Shown here: piece by piece, positions 9,534 to 18,688 of the stretch
How positions within the stretch are numbered: position 1 is the stretch's first letter
Layout: the number at the start of each line of letters is the position of its first letter
Origin: Caballeronia ptereochthonis
GTDB lineage: Bacteria; Pseudomonadota; Gammaproteobacteria; Burkholderiales; Burkholderiaceae
Length of the DNA: 64,000 bases
NCBI RefSeq assembly: GCF_001545075.1
Contig: NZ_FCOB02000001.1
Coordinates: 186,001-250,000 of the forward strand
Reading direction: 5' to 3'
Position numbers and translations under genes: made by a program
The notes under the pieces: generated by a model
What the model was told of the DNA's origin: nothing
What the model saw: the letters and a program-made list of their open reading frames with translations, nothing else
Databases searched by the model: none

Positions 9534-10676
9534 CTAGTTCAACTGAGCATGCAGCAGCGACACGATGCGCTGCGCATCGGACGACGTATCCGGCTGGCCG
9601 TTGGCATCGACCACGCCGATCTGGGTGACCGAGTCCGCTTTCGGCTTCACGTTGACGAGGAACTGGCGCGTCGGCTTCGGCGAGTTGCCCGAGAAGAACT
9701 TGCCGAAGAGACCATCCTTCTTCAACTCCGCCATGGAGTCCGAATAATGGACGTAGTAGATGCCCTTGTCGCGATCGCGATTGTCGACCGTGAAGTTGGT
9801 GCGATCGAGCGCGAGGCCAACGCGCAGCCATGCGCGATCGAACGGCTCGGCGAGATCGAGCGTCGAACCGCCCGCGCTCGGGTCCACCGCCACCTTCGCG
9901 CCCGCCGGACGCGCCTGCGCGATCAGCTTCTTCGACTGGTCTTCGGTAAGGCCGAACTTCTGCATCAGCTTCGTGAGGATGGCGGCTTCGAGCGCCGGAT
10001 TGCGCGGACGCGTTTCCCAGCGCGATGACGTCTTGTCCTGGCCGGTCAGCACTTCTTCCATCGCGCTGTGCGTGATGGAGATGTCGGTCGAGCCGTCGGC
10101 CGCGCGGTCCACCTGAGTGCGGAACATGTCGCGCGTGCCCGACGAGTACGCGAAATCGAGCAGCTTGCCCACGCTGTTTCTGAACCAGTCGTTCGGAATG
10201 TTCGCGCGGTTCTCGGCCCAGTCGGTCGCCATGATGCCGGTCTGCGGCGCGTCGGTCTTGAGCGTGAAGCCGTTTTCTTCCCAGAACTCCTTCAGCTGCG
10301 GCCAGACCTGATCCGGCGAGCGGCCATCGACGACGAGCCAGCGGCGATCGCCGTCGCTCTCGACGTGCATGCCGTACGGGTCCTGCGCGGTCGGCACGCC
10401 GAGCGTCGCGTTGCCTGCCGGTGTGACCGAACGTTCGGCGGCGCCGCCGAGCGAGTTGATCTTCGGCGGCGCGGCATAGCGCTGGCTGATGTCGGCCGTG
10501 GTCAGATCGGAGGGAACGTTGAGCGAGGGCGCGGTTTCAGCAGTCTTGTAGTTGACGCGATCCGGCGCGAGCCAGTCGTTGAGCGTATCGCAACCCGCGA
10601 GCGCAAGGACCGCGCTGGCGCCGAGCGACAGCACGCTCAGGCGTTTGACTTGAGTAAGAAGAGCGGAACGTTTCAT
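9534..10676 (-). CDS. bamC: Outer membrane assembly lipoprotein BamC
   Basis: 380-aa lipoprotein precursor. The signal peptide ends with lipobox LAGC (Cys29). The mature part has the long unstructured N-terminal region typical of BamC/NlpB, followed by two helix-grip domains. BamC is an accessory lipoprotein of the BAM complex that inserts beta-barrel proteins into the outer membrane. The ATG at 10676 is chosen because AAGGA precedes it and the signal peptide starts there; the frame is open for 29 more codons upstream without meaning. It follows dapA, the same order as in E. coli. Confidence 0.9.
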   Translation of the reverse strand: MKRSALLTQVKRLSVLSLGASAVLALAGCDTLNDWLAPDRVNYKTAETAPSLNVPSDLTTADISQRYAAPPKINSLGGAAERSVTPAGNATLGVPTAQDPYGMHVESDGDRRWLVVDGRSPDQVWPQLKEFWEENGFTLKTDAPQTGIMATDWAENRANIPNDWFRNSVGKLLDFAYSSGTRDMFRTQVDRAADGSTDISITHSAMEEVLTGQDKTSSRWETRPRNPALEAAILTKLMQKFGLTEDQSKKLIAQARPAGAKVAVDPSAGGSTLDLAEPFDRAWLRVGLALDRTNFTVDNRDRDKGIYYVHYSDSMAELKKDGLFGKFFSGNSPKPTRQFLVNVKPKADSVTQIGVVDANGQPDTSSDAQRIVSLLHAQLN

Positions 10677-10859
10677 GAGGTCCTTCGTTGCTGCTGATGA
10701 CGCCTTGCCTCGCGCCGATCCCGCTCCGGACGAGCGGGTCATCGAAGCCAATGTTGAGGCCAACGAGCGGCGGTTGATGACTGACGGTGTGGTTCATTTC
10801 GATCACGTGCGGCGGCGCGGCTCTTCGATTCCCCGACTGTGGCGCGCCGCCGCATGTGA

Positions 10860-11765
10860 TCAGGCGAGCAGCCCGGAGTCGCGCAACGCGTCGCGCACCA
10901 CGTCGTGATAGCGCGCGTCGAGCGGCGTGAGCGGCAGGCGGATGCCGCCTTCCATGCGGCCGAGCGCCTGGAGCGCCCACTTGGCCGGAATCGGATTCGA
11001 TTCGCAGAAGAGTTGCTTGTGCAGCGACAGCAGCTTCAGATGGATGCGGCGCGCCGTGACGGCGTCGCCTTCGATCGCCGCGCGGCAGAGCTGGCTCATT
11101 TCCTTCGGCGCGACGTTGGCCGTCACCGAGATGTTGCCGTGGCCGCCGAGCAGCATCAGCGCGATGGCCGTGGGATCGTCGCCGCTGAAGATCGAGAAAT
11201 GCGCCGGCGCGTGCTTGATGAGATGCGCCGCGCGATCGATGTTGCCCGTCGCTTCCTTCACGCCGATGATGCCCGGCACTTCGGCCAGGCGCAGGATCGT
11301 CTCGTTGCTCATGTCGGCAACGGTGCGGCCCGGCACGTTGTAGAGGATCACCGGCAGGTCGACCGCTTCCGCGATGGCGCGGAAATGGCGGTACATGCCT
11401 TCCTGCGTCGGCTTGTTGTAATACGGGACAACTTGCAGCGTGGCGTCGGCGCCGACTTTCTTCGCCTGCTTCGAGAGTTCGATCGCTTCGGCGGTGGAAT
11501 TGCCGCCCGCGCCCGCGATGATCGGGAAACGCCTGGCCGTGTGCTCGACGGCCGTCTGGATCATCAGAATGTGCTCTTCGACCGACAAGGTGGCCGATTC
11601 GCCGCTCGTGCCGACCACGACGAGACCGTTCGACCCTTGCTCGACGTGCCAGTCGATCAGTTTTCGAAACGCCGGCAGATCAAGACTACCGTCCTCGTGC
11701 ATCGGGGTGACGATGGCAGGGATGCTGCCGCGGATCTGGATGCCGCCGTGTGTTCCGTTTGTCAT
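10860..11765 (-). CDS. dapA: 4-hydroxy-tetrahydrodipicolinate synthase
   Basis: 301-aa (beta/alpha)8-barrel enzyme that condenses pyruvate with aspartate semialdehyde, the first committed step to diaminopimelate and lysine. Visible active-site elements are the Schiff-base lysine K170 in GVKEATGN, the tyrosine at 142 in LYNVPGR, and the TS pair in VGTSGES (53-54). Length is normal. It is the first gene of a dapA-bamC-(MBL) run, with a 183-base spacer before bamC in which I see no gene. Confidence 0.96.
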   Translation of the reverse strand: MTNGTHGGIQIRGSIPAIVTPMHEDGSLDLPAFRKLIDWHVEQGSNGLVVVGTSGESATLSVEEHILMIQTAVEHTARRFPIIAGAGGNSTAEAIELSKQAKKVGADATLQVVPYYNKPTQEGMYRHFRAIAEAVDLPVILYNVPGRTVADMSNETILRLAEVPGIIGVKEATGNIDRAAHLIKHAPAHFSIFSGDDPTAIALMLLGGHGNISVTANVAPKEMSQLCRAAIEGDAVTARRIHLKLLSLHKQLFCESNPIPAKWALQALGRMEGGIRLPLTPLDARYHDVVRDALRDSGLLA

Positions 11766-11828
11766 GAAACTCTATGAATTTAATCGTAAATTTAATCGCG
11801 AAACGCGATCTACCGCGATTGTAGCGGA

Positions 11829-12413
11829 TTAGCCGGTCAACGCGTAACGCGGCGGGCCCGGGGGTGTGTTACCAATCGTGAGCGCTTTTTCCGCCGGCCG
11901 CGGTTCGCGGACCGCGCACATCCGCTGCACGTAGGCAGGACGCGGGTTTTCGAGGAATCCGTCCTCGTAGGCGGTCACGCGCAGCCGTCCTCGCACCGCT
12001 TCCAGCAGCTCGCCGGGTTCGAGCAGAAACGCGGGGTTCGACGGCTTGCCGACGCTCGCGTTGCCCGCCGCGAAAGTTTCGTAGATCAGGACGCCGCCGG
12101 GCGCGAGCGCGTCGAGCAAATGCCCGAACAGCGGGCGATGGAGATAGTTCGTGACGACGACCGCATCGAACGTTCGGTCACTTGGAAGCGGCCACGGGGC
12201 GTTTTCGATATCGGCCGTCAGCGTCTCGATACCGGCGCAGGCGTGCATCGACGCGAGCGCGCCGGCGTCGCGATCGAGCGCGAGCACGCGAAACCCGAGC
12301 GAGGCGAGCCAGCGCGCGTGCCGCCCGCTGCCGGCGGCGACGTCGAGCACCGTGCCGCCGGGCGCGACGAGATGCGCCCAGCGCGCGACCCAGGCGCTCG
12401 GTACGCCTTCCAT
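11829..12413 (-). CDS. Class I SAM-dependent methyltransferase
   Basis: 194-aa Rossmann-fold methyltransferase. Motif I (LDVAAGSGRHARWL, about residues 23-36) binds S-adenosylmethionine; an acidic residue at the end of strand 2 (ALDRD) and a post-I DIENAPWPLP segment also fit. The target is unknown. It resembles the TehB/UbiE-like group of small methyltransferases. The start at 12413 shares one base with the trpS stop (TGATG), which indicates translational coupling to trpS. The open frame upstream of this start is a shadow of trpS. Confidence 0.8.
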   Translation of the reverse strand: MEGVPSAWVARWAHLVAPGGTVLDVAAGSGRHARWLASLGFRVLALDRDAGALASMHACAGIETLTADIENAPWPLPSDRTFDAVVVTNYLHRPLFGHLLDALAPGGVLIYETFAAGNASVGKPSNPAFLLEPGELLEAVRGRLRVTAYEDGFLENPRPAYVQRMCAVREPRPAEKALTIGNTPPGPPRYALTG

Positions 12414-13615
12414 CAGTTGTAGGACAGGCCCATGGCCTCGCGCACCTCGCGCATCGTCTCCGTGGCGAACTTGCGGGCCTTGTCGCAGCCGTCCGCGACG
12501 ATCGCGCGCAGCAGCGACGGATCGTCCATGTACTTCTGCGCGCGCTCGAGCATCGGCTGCTGCTCGCGCAGGATGCCCTCGATCACCGGCTGCTTGCATT
12601 CCAGGCAGCCGATGCCCGCGCTGCGGCAGCCCTTCTGCACCCATTCGTGCGTGGCCTCGTCGGTGTAGACCTGATGCAGCTGCCAGACCGGGCACTTGTC
12701 CGGATCGCCCGGATCGGTGCGGCGCACGCGCGCCGGGTCGGTCGGCATGGTGCGGACCTTCTTCGTGATGGTCTCGGCGTCCTCGCGCAGGCCGATGGTG
12801 TTGCCGTAGGACTTCGACATCTTCTGCCCGTCCAGACCCGGCATCCGCGACGCTTCCGTCAGCAGCACCTGCGGCTCGACGAGAATGATCTTGCGCGAGC
12901 CCTCCAGATAGCCGAACAGGCGTTCGCGGTCGCTCATCGACAGGCTTTGCGACTCCTGCAGCATCGCGCGCGCTTGCTCGAGCGCTTCGTCGTCACCCTC
13001 CTGCTGGTAGGCGACGCGCAGCTCGTGATACAGCTTCGAGCGCTTGCCGCCGAGCTTCTTCGCGGCTTCCATCGCCTTTTCCTCGAAGCCCGGCTCGCGG
13101 CCATAGAGGTAGTTGAAGCGGCGCGCGATCTCGCGCGTCATTTCGACGTGCGGCACCTGGTCTTCGCCGACCGGCACGAGCGAGGCGCGATATAGCAGGA
13201 TGTCCGCCGCCATCAGCACGGGATAGCCGAGAAAACCGTAGGTCGAAAGATCCTTCTCCTTCAGCTTCTCGATCTGCTCCTTGTAGGTCGGCACGCGTTC
13301 GAGCCAGCCGAGCGGCGTGCCCATGCCGAGCAACAGCGAGAGCTCGGCGTGCTCGGGCACGCGGCTCTGGATGAAGAGCGTCGCCTGCGCCGGATCGATG
13401 CCGGACGCCAGCCAGTCGATGAGCACTTCCCAGACGTTTTTCTCGATGACCTCGGGCGTCTCGTAGTGCGTCGTGAGCGCGTGCCAGTCGACCACCGCGA
13501 AGAAGCACGGGTATTCGGACTGCAGCCGCACCCAGTTTTTCAGCACGCCGTGATAGTGGCCGAGGTGCAGCGACCCGGTGGGCCGCATGCCGGAGAAGAT
13601 ACGGTCAGGGAACAT
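12413..13615 (-). CDS. trpS: Tryptophanyl-tRNA synthetase
   Basis: 400-aa class I aminoacyl-tRNA synthetase that charges tRNA-Trp. The HIGH-like motif HLGH is at residues 17-20 and KMSKS at 265-269. The protein is about 65 residues longer than the 334-aa E. coli enzyme. The extra sequence lies between the two motifs (roughly residues 167-250) and is rich in charged residues; this long form is common in beta-proteobacteria. It is preceded by the M50 protease gene with only a four-base gap, so an operon is likely. Confidence 0.96.
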   Translation of the reverse strand: MFPDRIFSGMRPTGSLHLGHYHGVLKNWVRLQSEYPCFFAVVDWHALTTHYETPEVIEKNVWEVLIDWLASGIDPAQATLFIQSRVPEHAELSLLLGMGTPLGWLERVPTYKEQIEKLKEKDLSTYGFLGYPVLMAADILLYRASLVPVGEDQVPHVEMTREIARRFNYLYGREPGFEEKAMEAAKKLGGKRSKLYHELRVAYQQEGDDEALEQARAMLQESQSLSMSDRERLFGYLEGSRKIILVEPQVLLTEASRMPGLDGQKMSKSYGNTIGLREDAETITKKVRTMPTDPARVRRTDPGDPDKCPVWQLHQVYTDEATHEWVQKGCRSAGIGCLECKQPVIEGILREQQPMLERAQKYMDDPSLLRAIVADGCDKARKFATETMREVREAMGLSYN

Positions 13616-13619
13616 GATG

Positions 13620-14285
13620 TTATGGAAAGAGTGAAGCGAGGGGATTCAGAATAGCCGACACCGCCGCGTAGCCGACGCTCACGAGCGGCCCGAGCCAGAA
13701 GCGCGTCAGCACGCCCGTCACGACGAGCGCCATCACGATGAAGAAGCCGTAAGGCTCGAGCTTCGAGAACGCGATCGACGCGCGCACCGGCAGCAGCGCC
13801 ATGAGCACGCGCCCGCCGTCGAGCGGCGGCAAGGGAAAGAGATTCAGCACGCCCAGCACGAGATTCACGCCGACGCCCGCCGCCGCCATGCGCGTGAAAA
13901 ACGGCTCGTTGACGTGAAAGACGGCGAGCAGCACCGCGAGCACGCCCCAGACGAGCGCCTGCACGAAGTTGCTGCCGGGCCCGGCTGCGGCGACCCAGAG
14001 GCTTCCCCAGCGCGGATTGCGCAGATTGCCGAACGCCACCGGCACGGGCTTCGCGTAGCCGAACATGAAGGCGCCGCTCGTCACGAAGTACAGGACGATC
14101 GGAATCAGGATCGTGCCGATCGGATCGATGTGGCGCATCGGATTCATGGAGACGCGGCCCAGGACGTAGGCCGTGTTGTCGCCGAGCAGACGCGCGGCGT
14201 AACCATGCGCGGCCTCGTGCAGCGTGATCGCGAAGATCACCGGGAGCGCGTAGACCGCGATGGTTTGTATCAGGGAAGAATCCAT
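13620..14285 (-). CDS. Site-2 protease family (M50) membrane protein
   Basis: 221-aa polytopic membrane protein. The zinc-protease motif HEAAH is at residues 23-27 inside the second hydrophobic segment, and an NLFPLPPLDGGR motif in the second half supplies the third metal ligand (Asp). This compact form without a PDZ domain is widespread and its substrate is unknown. RseP-type regulated intramembrane proteolysis cannot be inferred, because RseP carries PDZ domains. ATG at 14285 is selected because the hydrophobic N terminus begins there. It is the upstream partner of trpS. Confidence 0.85.
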   Translation of the reverse strand: MDSSLIQTIAVYALPVIFAITLHEAAHGYAARLLGDNTAYVLGRVSMNPMRHIDPIGTILIPIVLYFVTSGAFMFGYAKPVPVAFGNLRNPRWGSLWVAAAGPGSNFVQALVWGVLAVLLAVFHVNEPFFTRMAAAGVGVNLVLGVLNLFPLPPLDGGRVLMALLPVRASIAFSKLEPYGFFIVMALVVTGVLTRFWLGPLVSVGYAAVSAILNPLASLFP

Positions 14286-14426
14286 AAGGCGGTATTGTAT
14301 CAAGCAGTATCAAGCAGGCAGGTCTGATCAGACGCGCGCAGTGAGGCCGCGCGCGCACGGTGGCGCCTCATGATGAGCCATAACGCTTAATCGGGTCTTA
14401 GGCCCGTGCGCGTTGCTGCGCGGCGA

Positions 14427-15056
14427 CTACGCCGCCAGCCCGAACGGTTCGAGACTGCCTCTCCCCGCGCGCACGAGCACCGGCTCCCCCGCCGAAAGGT
14501 CGATCACCGTGGAGGGCTCCGCCGGACAAGCTCCCGCGTCGATCACGAGCTCGATCTGCTTTTCCAGCCGCTCGCGGATTTCCTCGGCATCGTTGAGCGG
14601 CTCGGTGTCGGGCGGCAGGATCAGCGTCGAGGCGAGCAGCGGCTCGCCGAGCGCCTCCAGCAGCGCGAGCGTGATGGCGTGATCCGGCACCCGCAGCCCG
14701 ATCGTCTTGCGCGACGGGTGCGAGAGCCGGCGCGGCACTTCCTTGGTCGCCTGCAGCACGAACACGTACGGCCCCGGCGTCACCGACTTGATGAGCCGGT
14801 ACTGCCGGTTGTCGACCATCGCGAAGTTCGAGAGCTCGGAGAGATCGCGCACGAGCAGCGACAGCAACTGCTTGTCGTCGATGCCGCGAATGCGCCGCAG
14901 GCGCTCGATCGCGTCCTTGTCGTCGAGATGACAGGCGAGCGCGTAGCTCGAATCGGTCGGCAACGCGACGACGCCGCCGTCGCGAATGATCTGCACGGCC
15001 TGATTGATGAGCCGCGGCTGCGGATTGTCCGGATGAATGCGAAAGAATTGAGACAT
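14427..15056 (-). CDS. YciO-type Sua5/YrdC domain protein
   Basis: 209-aa protein of the Sua5/YrdC/YciO family, recognised by the N-terminal GGVVALPTDSSYALACH segment and the SRKTIGLRVPDH motif. TsaC (YrdC) makes threonylcarbamoyl-AMP for the t6A tRNA modification. The features here fit the YciO branch, which is commonly annotated as L-threonylcarbamoyladenylate synthase although its physiological role is less clear. It sits just downstream of the PHP phosphatase gene, as yciO and the PHP gene yciV sit near each other in E. coli, which supports the YciO assignment. Confidence 0.82.
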   Translation of the reverse strand: MSQFFRIHPDNPQPRLINQAVQIIRDGGVVALPTDSSYALACHLDDKDAIERLRRIRGIDDKQLLSLLVRDLSELSNFAMVDNRQYRLIKSVTPGPYVFVLQATKEVPRRLSHPSRKTIGLRVPDHAITLALLEALGEPLLASTLILPPDTEPLNDAEEIRERLEKQIELVIDAGACPAEPSTVIDLSAGEPVLVRAGRGSLEPFGLAA

Positions 15057-15208
15057 GGCGACGCCTTATTGTTTCGATCCTGCCCGGGAAGGACGCGCGC
15101 GACGCGCTGCACGCGCGGTCGCGAATTCACGGGGTATGCGTGTGGAAAATACCGGTGATGCAAAGACCGTGCGCGCCGGAAAAAGAGGCGCGCCCGCGCC
15201 GGGGAACG

Positions 15209-16039
15209 TTATAGCCAGCGCTCCCACACGGGCTTGAGGTCGTCCGGCAGCGGCGGCAGTTGGCCCAGATCGACGCGCCCTTCCCCCACGCCGTGGAAGT
15301 CCGAGCCGCGCGACGCCTCGAAACCGTAGCGGCGCGCGACGTCGGCGTACTCGCGGTATTGGTCGGGCGTGTGGCTGCCCGTCACGACTTCGATCGCGTG
15401 GCCGCCCAGCTGAATGAATTCGTCGAAGAGCGCCGAGAATTCGACCGGCGTGTAATCGTAGCGGCCGGGATGCGCGATGATCGGCTCGCCGCCCGCATCC
15501 TTGATCCACTTCACGGCGTCCGCGAGCTTCGCCCAGCGATGCCCGACGAAACCCGGCTTGCCATCGCCGAGATAGCGCGAAAACACGTCGGACGTGGACT
15601 GCGCGTAGCCCGCCTCCACCAGAAAGCGCGCGAAGTGCGTGCGCGAGATCATGTCGGGATCGTCGGTGAAGCGCAGCGCGCCTTCATGAGCGTTCGGAAT
15701 GCCGATCGCCGCGAGCGCCTCGCCGATCGCCACACCGCGCGCCGCCCGCCCGTTGCGCGTCGATTCCAGCCCCTTGAGCAACGCGTCGTTGTTCGGATCG
15801 ACATTCATGCCGACGATATGCACCGTGCGCGACGCCCACGTCACCGAAATCTCGACGCCCGCCAGATAGCTCATGCCGAGCGCTTCGGCCGCCTCGCGTG
15901 CTTCGCGCTGCCCGCCCAGCTGATCGTGATCGGTGAGCGACCACAGCGTCACGCCGTTCGCATGCGCGCGCGCGGCGACCTCGGCGGGCGCGAACTGGCC
16001 GTCGGACACGGTGGAATGGCAATGCAGATCGGCGTTCAT
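15209..16039 (-). CDS. PHP-domain 3',5'-nucleoside bisphosphate phosphatase (RNase AM/YciV-like)
   Basis: 276-aa PHP metallophosphoesterase. The N-terminal metal-binding motif HCH is at residues 6-8 and TDHD at about 36-39, with further His and Asp ligands near the C terminus (SDFHG). Characterised homologues (YciV/TrpH) dephosphorylate 3',5'-nucleotide bisphosphates and act as a 5'-3' exonuclease trimming rRNA precursors. The same role is likely here. It is transcribed towards the yciO-like gene with a 152-base gap. Confidence 0.87.
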   Translation of the reverse strand: MNADLHCHSTVSDGQFAPAEVAARAHANGVTLWSLTDHDQLGGQREAREAAEALGMSYLAGVEISVTWASRTVHIVGMNVDPNNDALLKGLESTRNGRAARGVAIGEALAAIGIPNAHEGALRFTDDPDMISRTHFARFLVEAGYAQSTSDVFSRYLGDGKPGFVGHRWAKLADAVKWIKDAGGEPIIAHPGRYDYTPVEFSALFDEFIQLGGHAIEVVTGSHTPDQYREYADVARRYGFEASRGSDFHGVGEGRVDLGQLPPLPDDLKPVWERWL

Positions 16040-16132
16040 CGTCGGCTCATGAGTTTCACTGACATTCTACTGTAACGGCATGACACGCCGATCATGCAGG
16101 CGCGCCCGCGCACACCGCGCGAGCCGCGCCGC

Positions 16133-17017
16133 TCACGCGCAGAACGACTCGATCAGCGCGGCGATGCGTTCCGGCTGGTCGTGATGGATCATGTGCCCGG
16201 CGTCGTCGACGATTTCCTCGCGCCAGTCGGGAAACGCGGCGAAGCGCGTCTTGAATTCGGCGACCGGCATCTGGCCCGCGAATGCCGCGAGTGTCGGCGA
16301 ATCCTTTGCCTCGACGTGCAGCACAGGCGCCTGCACGCGCGACCACGAGGCGCTCACCTCGTCCAGACGATACAGCGTCGGCCCGCGCATCTTGTGCGCC
16401 GGATCGGCGAGCAGATGGAAGCGCCCGTCCGCTTCCTCGCGCGACCAGTGGGGCGCGAGATAGCGCGCGCGGGCGAGCGGAAGACGCGGATTCGTGCGGA
16501 TCAGCCGCTCGGCAACTTCATCGAGGCTCGCATAGCTGCGCAGCACGGGCGGCGCGCGCTGGTCGTCGAGCCATTGCGCGAGGCGCCCCGGCGCCTGCGA
16601 CGCGCGCGCGGCCGGCAACCCGAAGCCTTCCAGATCGACCACTCGTCGCACGCGATCGGGCCGCACGCCCGCATAGAGCAGGGAGACGTTCGCCCCCATG
16701 CTGTGGCCGACGAGATTCACCGGCGCGCCGGGCGCGTAGCGGTCGAGCAGCACGTCGAGGTCGGCGAGATAGTCGGGGAAGTAGTAGTGGCCGCCGCCCT
16801 TCTCCGCAACCGGCCAGTCGGAGAGACCGAAGCCGCGCGCGTCGGGCGCGAGCACCTGCCAGTCGCCGGCGAGCGCGTCGACCACGAACTGGAACGACGC
16901 GCCCACGTCCATCCAGCCGTGCAGCATGAAGAGCATCGGGGCGTCGGACGAGCCCCAGCGGCGCACGTGCAGACGCACGCCGCGCGCATCGACGAATTCG
17001 GAGCGCGCTTCTTTCAT
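16133..17017 (-). CDS. Alpha/beta hydrolase
   Basis: 294-aa alpha/beta-hydrolase-fold protein. The oxyanion motif LHGW is at residues 32-35, the nucleophile elbow GHSMG has Ser106, and a C-terminal AGHMIHHDQPE supplies the catalytic His. A DARGFGLSDWP segment supports membership of the large esterase/epoxide-hydrolase-like group. The substrate is unknown. It lies between the DUF455 gene and the PHP gene on the same strand with short gaps. Confidence 0.85.
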   Translation of the reverse strand: MKEARSEFVDARGVRLHVRRWGSSDAPMLFMLHGWMDVGASFQFVVDALAGDWQVLAPDARGFGLSDWPVAEKGGGHYYFPDYLADLDVLLDRYAPGAPVNLVGHSMGANVSLLYAGVRPDRVRRVVDLEGFGLPAARASQAPGRLAQWLDDQRAPPVLRSYASLDEVAERLIRTNPRLPLARARYLAPHWSREEADGRFHLLADPAHKMRGPTLYRLDEVSASWSRVQAPVLHVEAKDSPTLAAFAGQMPVAEFKTRFAAFPDWREEIVDDAGHMIHHDQPERIAALIESFCA

Positions 17018-17077
17018 GTCTCGCCTCGGATCGGTGAAAAAGGATGATCGTTCGATTATAGCGGCGATGCCCGCCCG

Positions 17078-17917
17078 TCACTCCCCTTCGTCGAGACCGG
17101 CGAGCGCGCGGAGTTCGGCTTCGTCGAAGCCCGCGTCGCGGCGGGCCTCGAAATTGAACGGGCCGCGCAGCTTCGGCGCGTGGTACTGGGCGGCGAGGCG
17201 TTCGTAGGTCGAATGAGGATCGAGCGCCTGCGCATCGCACAGAAAGCGGAACCAGCGGTTGCCGATCAGCACGTGACCGATTTCGTCGCGCAGGATCACG
17301 TCGAGAATCGCCGCCGACGCGTGATCGCCCGCCTGCGCGAGTCGCTTGCGGATCGGCGGCGAAGCGTCGAGGCCGCGCGCCTCCAGCGTGCGCGGCACGA
17401 GCGCCATGCGCGCGAGCACGTCGCCGCGCGTGCGCTGCGCCATTTCCCAGAGGCCGTCGTGCGCGGGAAAATCGCCGTAGGCGTGGCCGAACTCCGCGAG
17501 GCGCGCGCTCAGAAGCGAGAAATGGTGCGCTTCCTCGGCCGCCACCTTCAACCAGTCGAGATAAAAGTCCTCGGGCATCGAAGCGAAGCGCCAGACGGCA
17601 TCGAGCGCGAGATTGATCGCGTTGAACTCGATGTGCGCAAGCGCGTGCAGCAGCACCGCGCGCCCGGCCTCGGACTGCATGCTGCGGCGCTTCAGCGACG
17701 ACGGCTCGACGAGTTCAGGCCGCGCGGGCCGACCAGGCAGATCGCCGGGATCGGCAAGCGTGGCGTGCGGGTCGATGCGCGACGGGTCGGCGCGCACCGC
17801 TTCCCGCAGCGCGACGGTCCGCGCGGCCTTCGCGGCGGGGTCGCGCTCGCGCAGGATGTCGAGCGCCGCGCGGCGCGCATTGGCTTGGGTTTCGGCGGGA
17901 ATCGGAAGGTCGTGCAT
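17078..17917 (-). CDS. DUF455 ferritin-like protein
   Basis: 279 aa, largely helical. Recurrent acidic/His motifs (HIEFNAINLALDA, EEAHHF, RDEIGHVLIG) are spaced as expected for a ferritin-like di-metal four-helix bundle. Some family members are described as MiaE-like or as rRNA-associated oxidases, but no function is secure. The start at 17917 opens a conserved-looking N terminus; the in-frame extension to 18046 runs into the divergent promoter region of the gamma carbonic anhydrase gene and is rejected. Confidence 0.8.
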   Translation of the reverse strand: MHDLPIPAETQANARRAALDILRERDPAAKAARTVALREAVRADPSRIDPHATLADPGDLPGRPARPELVEPSSLKRRSMQSEAGRAVLLHALAHIEFNAINLALDAVWRFASMPEDFYLDWLKVAAEEAHHFSLLSARLAEFGHAYGDFPAHDGLWEMAQRTRGDVLARMALVPRTLEARGLDASPPIRKRLAQAGDHASAAILDVILRDEIGHVLIGNRWFRFLCDAQALDPHSTYERLAAQYHAPKLRGPFNFEARRDAGFDEAELRALAGLDEGE

Positions 17918-18110
17918 CAAACTATCTTGAAAACGGCGTGCGAAACGCCGGTCGGGCGGACACGTACTGCAAACGGCTAAAATGGTAACCCCGGCGAATG
18001 CCGCGCATCGCGCAACAATGCCGCGAGACGCCAGCCAGGCGCGCATTTTAGCGCCGCGCCGGCGCAGCGGCCCCGCGCCCCGTCCTCACGAAACAACGCC
18101 AGGAGACAAA

Positions 18111-18635
18111 GTGGCCATCTACAAACTCGGCGACGACGCCCCCACCATTCACGAAAGCGTGTTCCTCGCGGATACCTCGACCATCATCGGCCGCGTGACG
18201 CTCGAGGAAAACGCGAGCGTCTGGCCCGGCGCCGCGCTGCGCGGCGACAACGAGCCGATCGTCGTGGGGCGCGGCAGCAACGTGCAGGAGGGCGCCGTGC
18301 TGCACGCGGACCCGGGCTTTCCCCTGACGATCGAAAACGACGTCACCGTCGGCCATCAGGCGATGCTGCACGGCTGCACGATCAAGGAAGGCTCGCTGAT
18401 CGGGATTCAGGCCGTGGTCTTGAATGGTGCGGTAATCGGCCGCAACTGTCTGGTTGGGGCGGGCGCCATCGTCACCGAAGGCAAGGTGTTCCCGGACAAC
18501 ACGCTGATTCTCGGCGCGCCCGCGAAGGCAGTGCGGGAAATCGGCGAGGCGGACATCGCCCGCATGCGCGCGGCCACGGCAAGCTATGCCGACCGGCGCG
18601 AATATTACAAGGCGCAGCTCGTGCGCATCGGCTGA
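18111..18635 (+). CDS. Gamma carbonic anhydrase family protein (YrdA/CaiE-like)
   Basis: 174-aa left-handed beta-helix protein built from hexapeptide repeats. Three His residues placed as Zn/Fe ligands (H65, H82, H87) match the spacing in YrdA-type gamma carbonic anhydrases, which form trimers with metal at the interfaces. Catalytic activity is often undetected in this group. The start is a GTG at 18111, chosen because AGGAGA precedes it by a few bases and the N terminus MAIYKLGDDAPT is typical. The longer ATG-started frame at 17982 has no support. Confidence 0.88.
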   Translation: MAIYKLGDDAPTIHESVFLADTSTIIGRVTLEENASVWPGAALRGDNEPIVVGRGSNVQEGAVLHADPGFPLTIENDVTVGHQAMLHGCTIKEGSLIGIQAVVLNGAVIGRNCLVGAGAIVTEGKVFPDNTLILGAPAKAVREIGEADIARMRAATASYADRREYYKAQLVRIG

Positions 18636-18688
18636 GCGGCTGTCCGTCGAGACGGCACGCCCGAGCCTCAACACCCCAAGGAAGAGTT

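Noticed and set aside
12414..12695. Longer methyltransferase start upstream of 12413
   Set aside because: The extra sequence is the shadow of the trpS 3' end; the ATG coupled to the trpS stop gives a complete methyltransferase fold.
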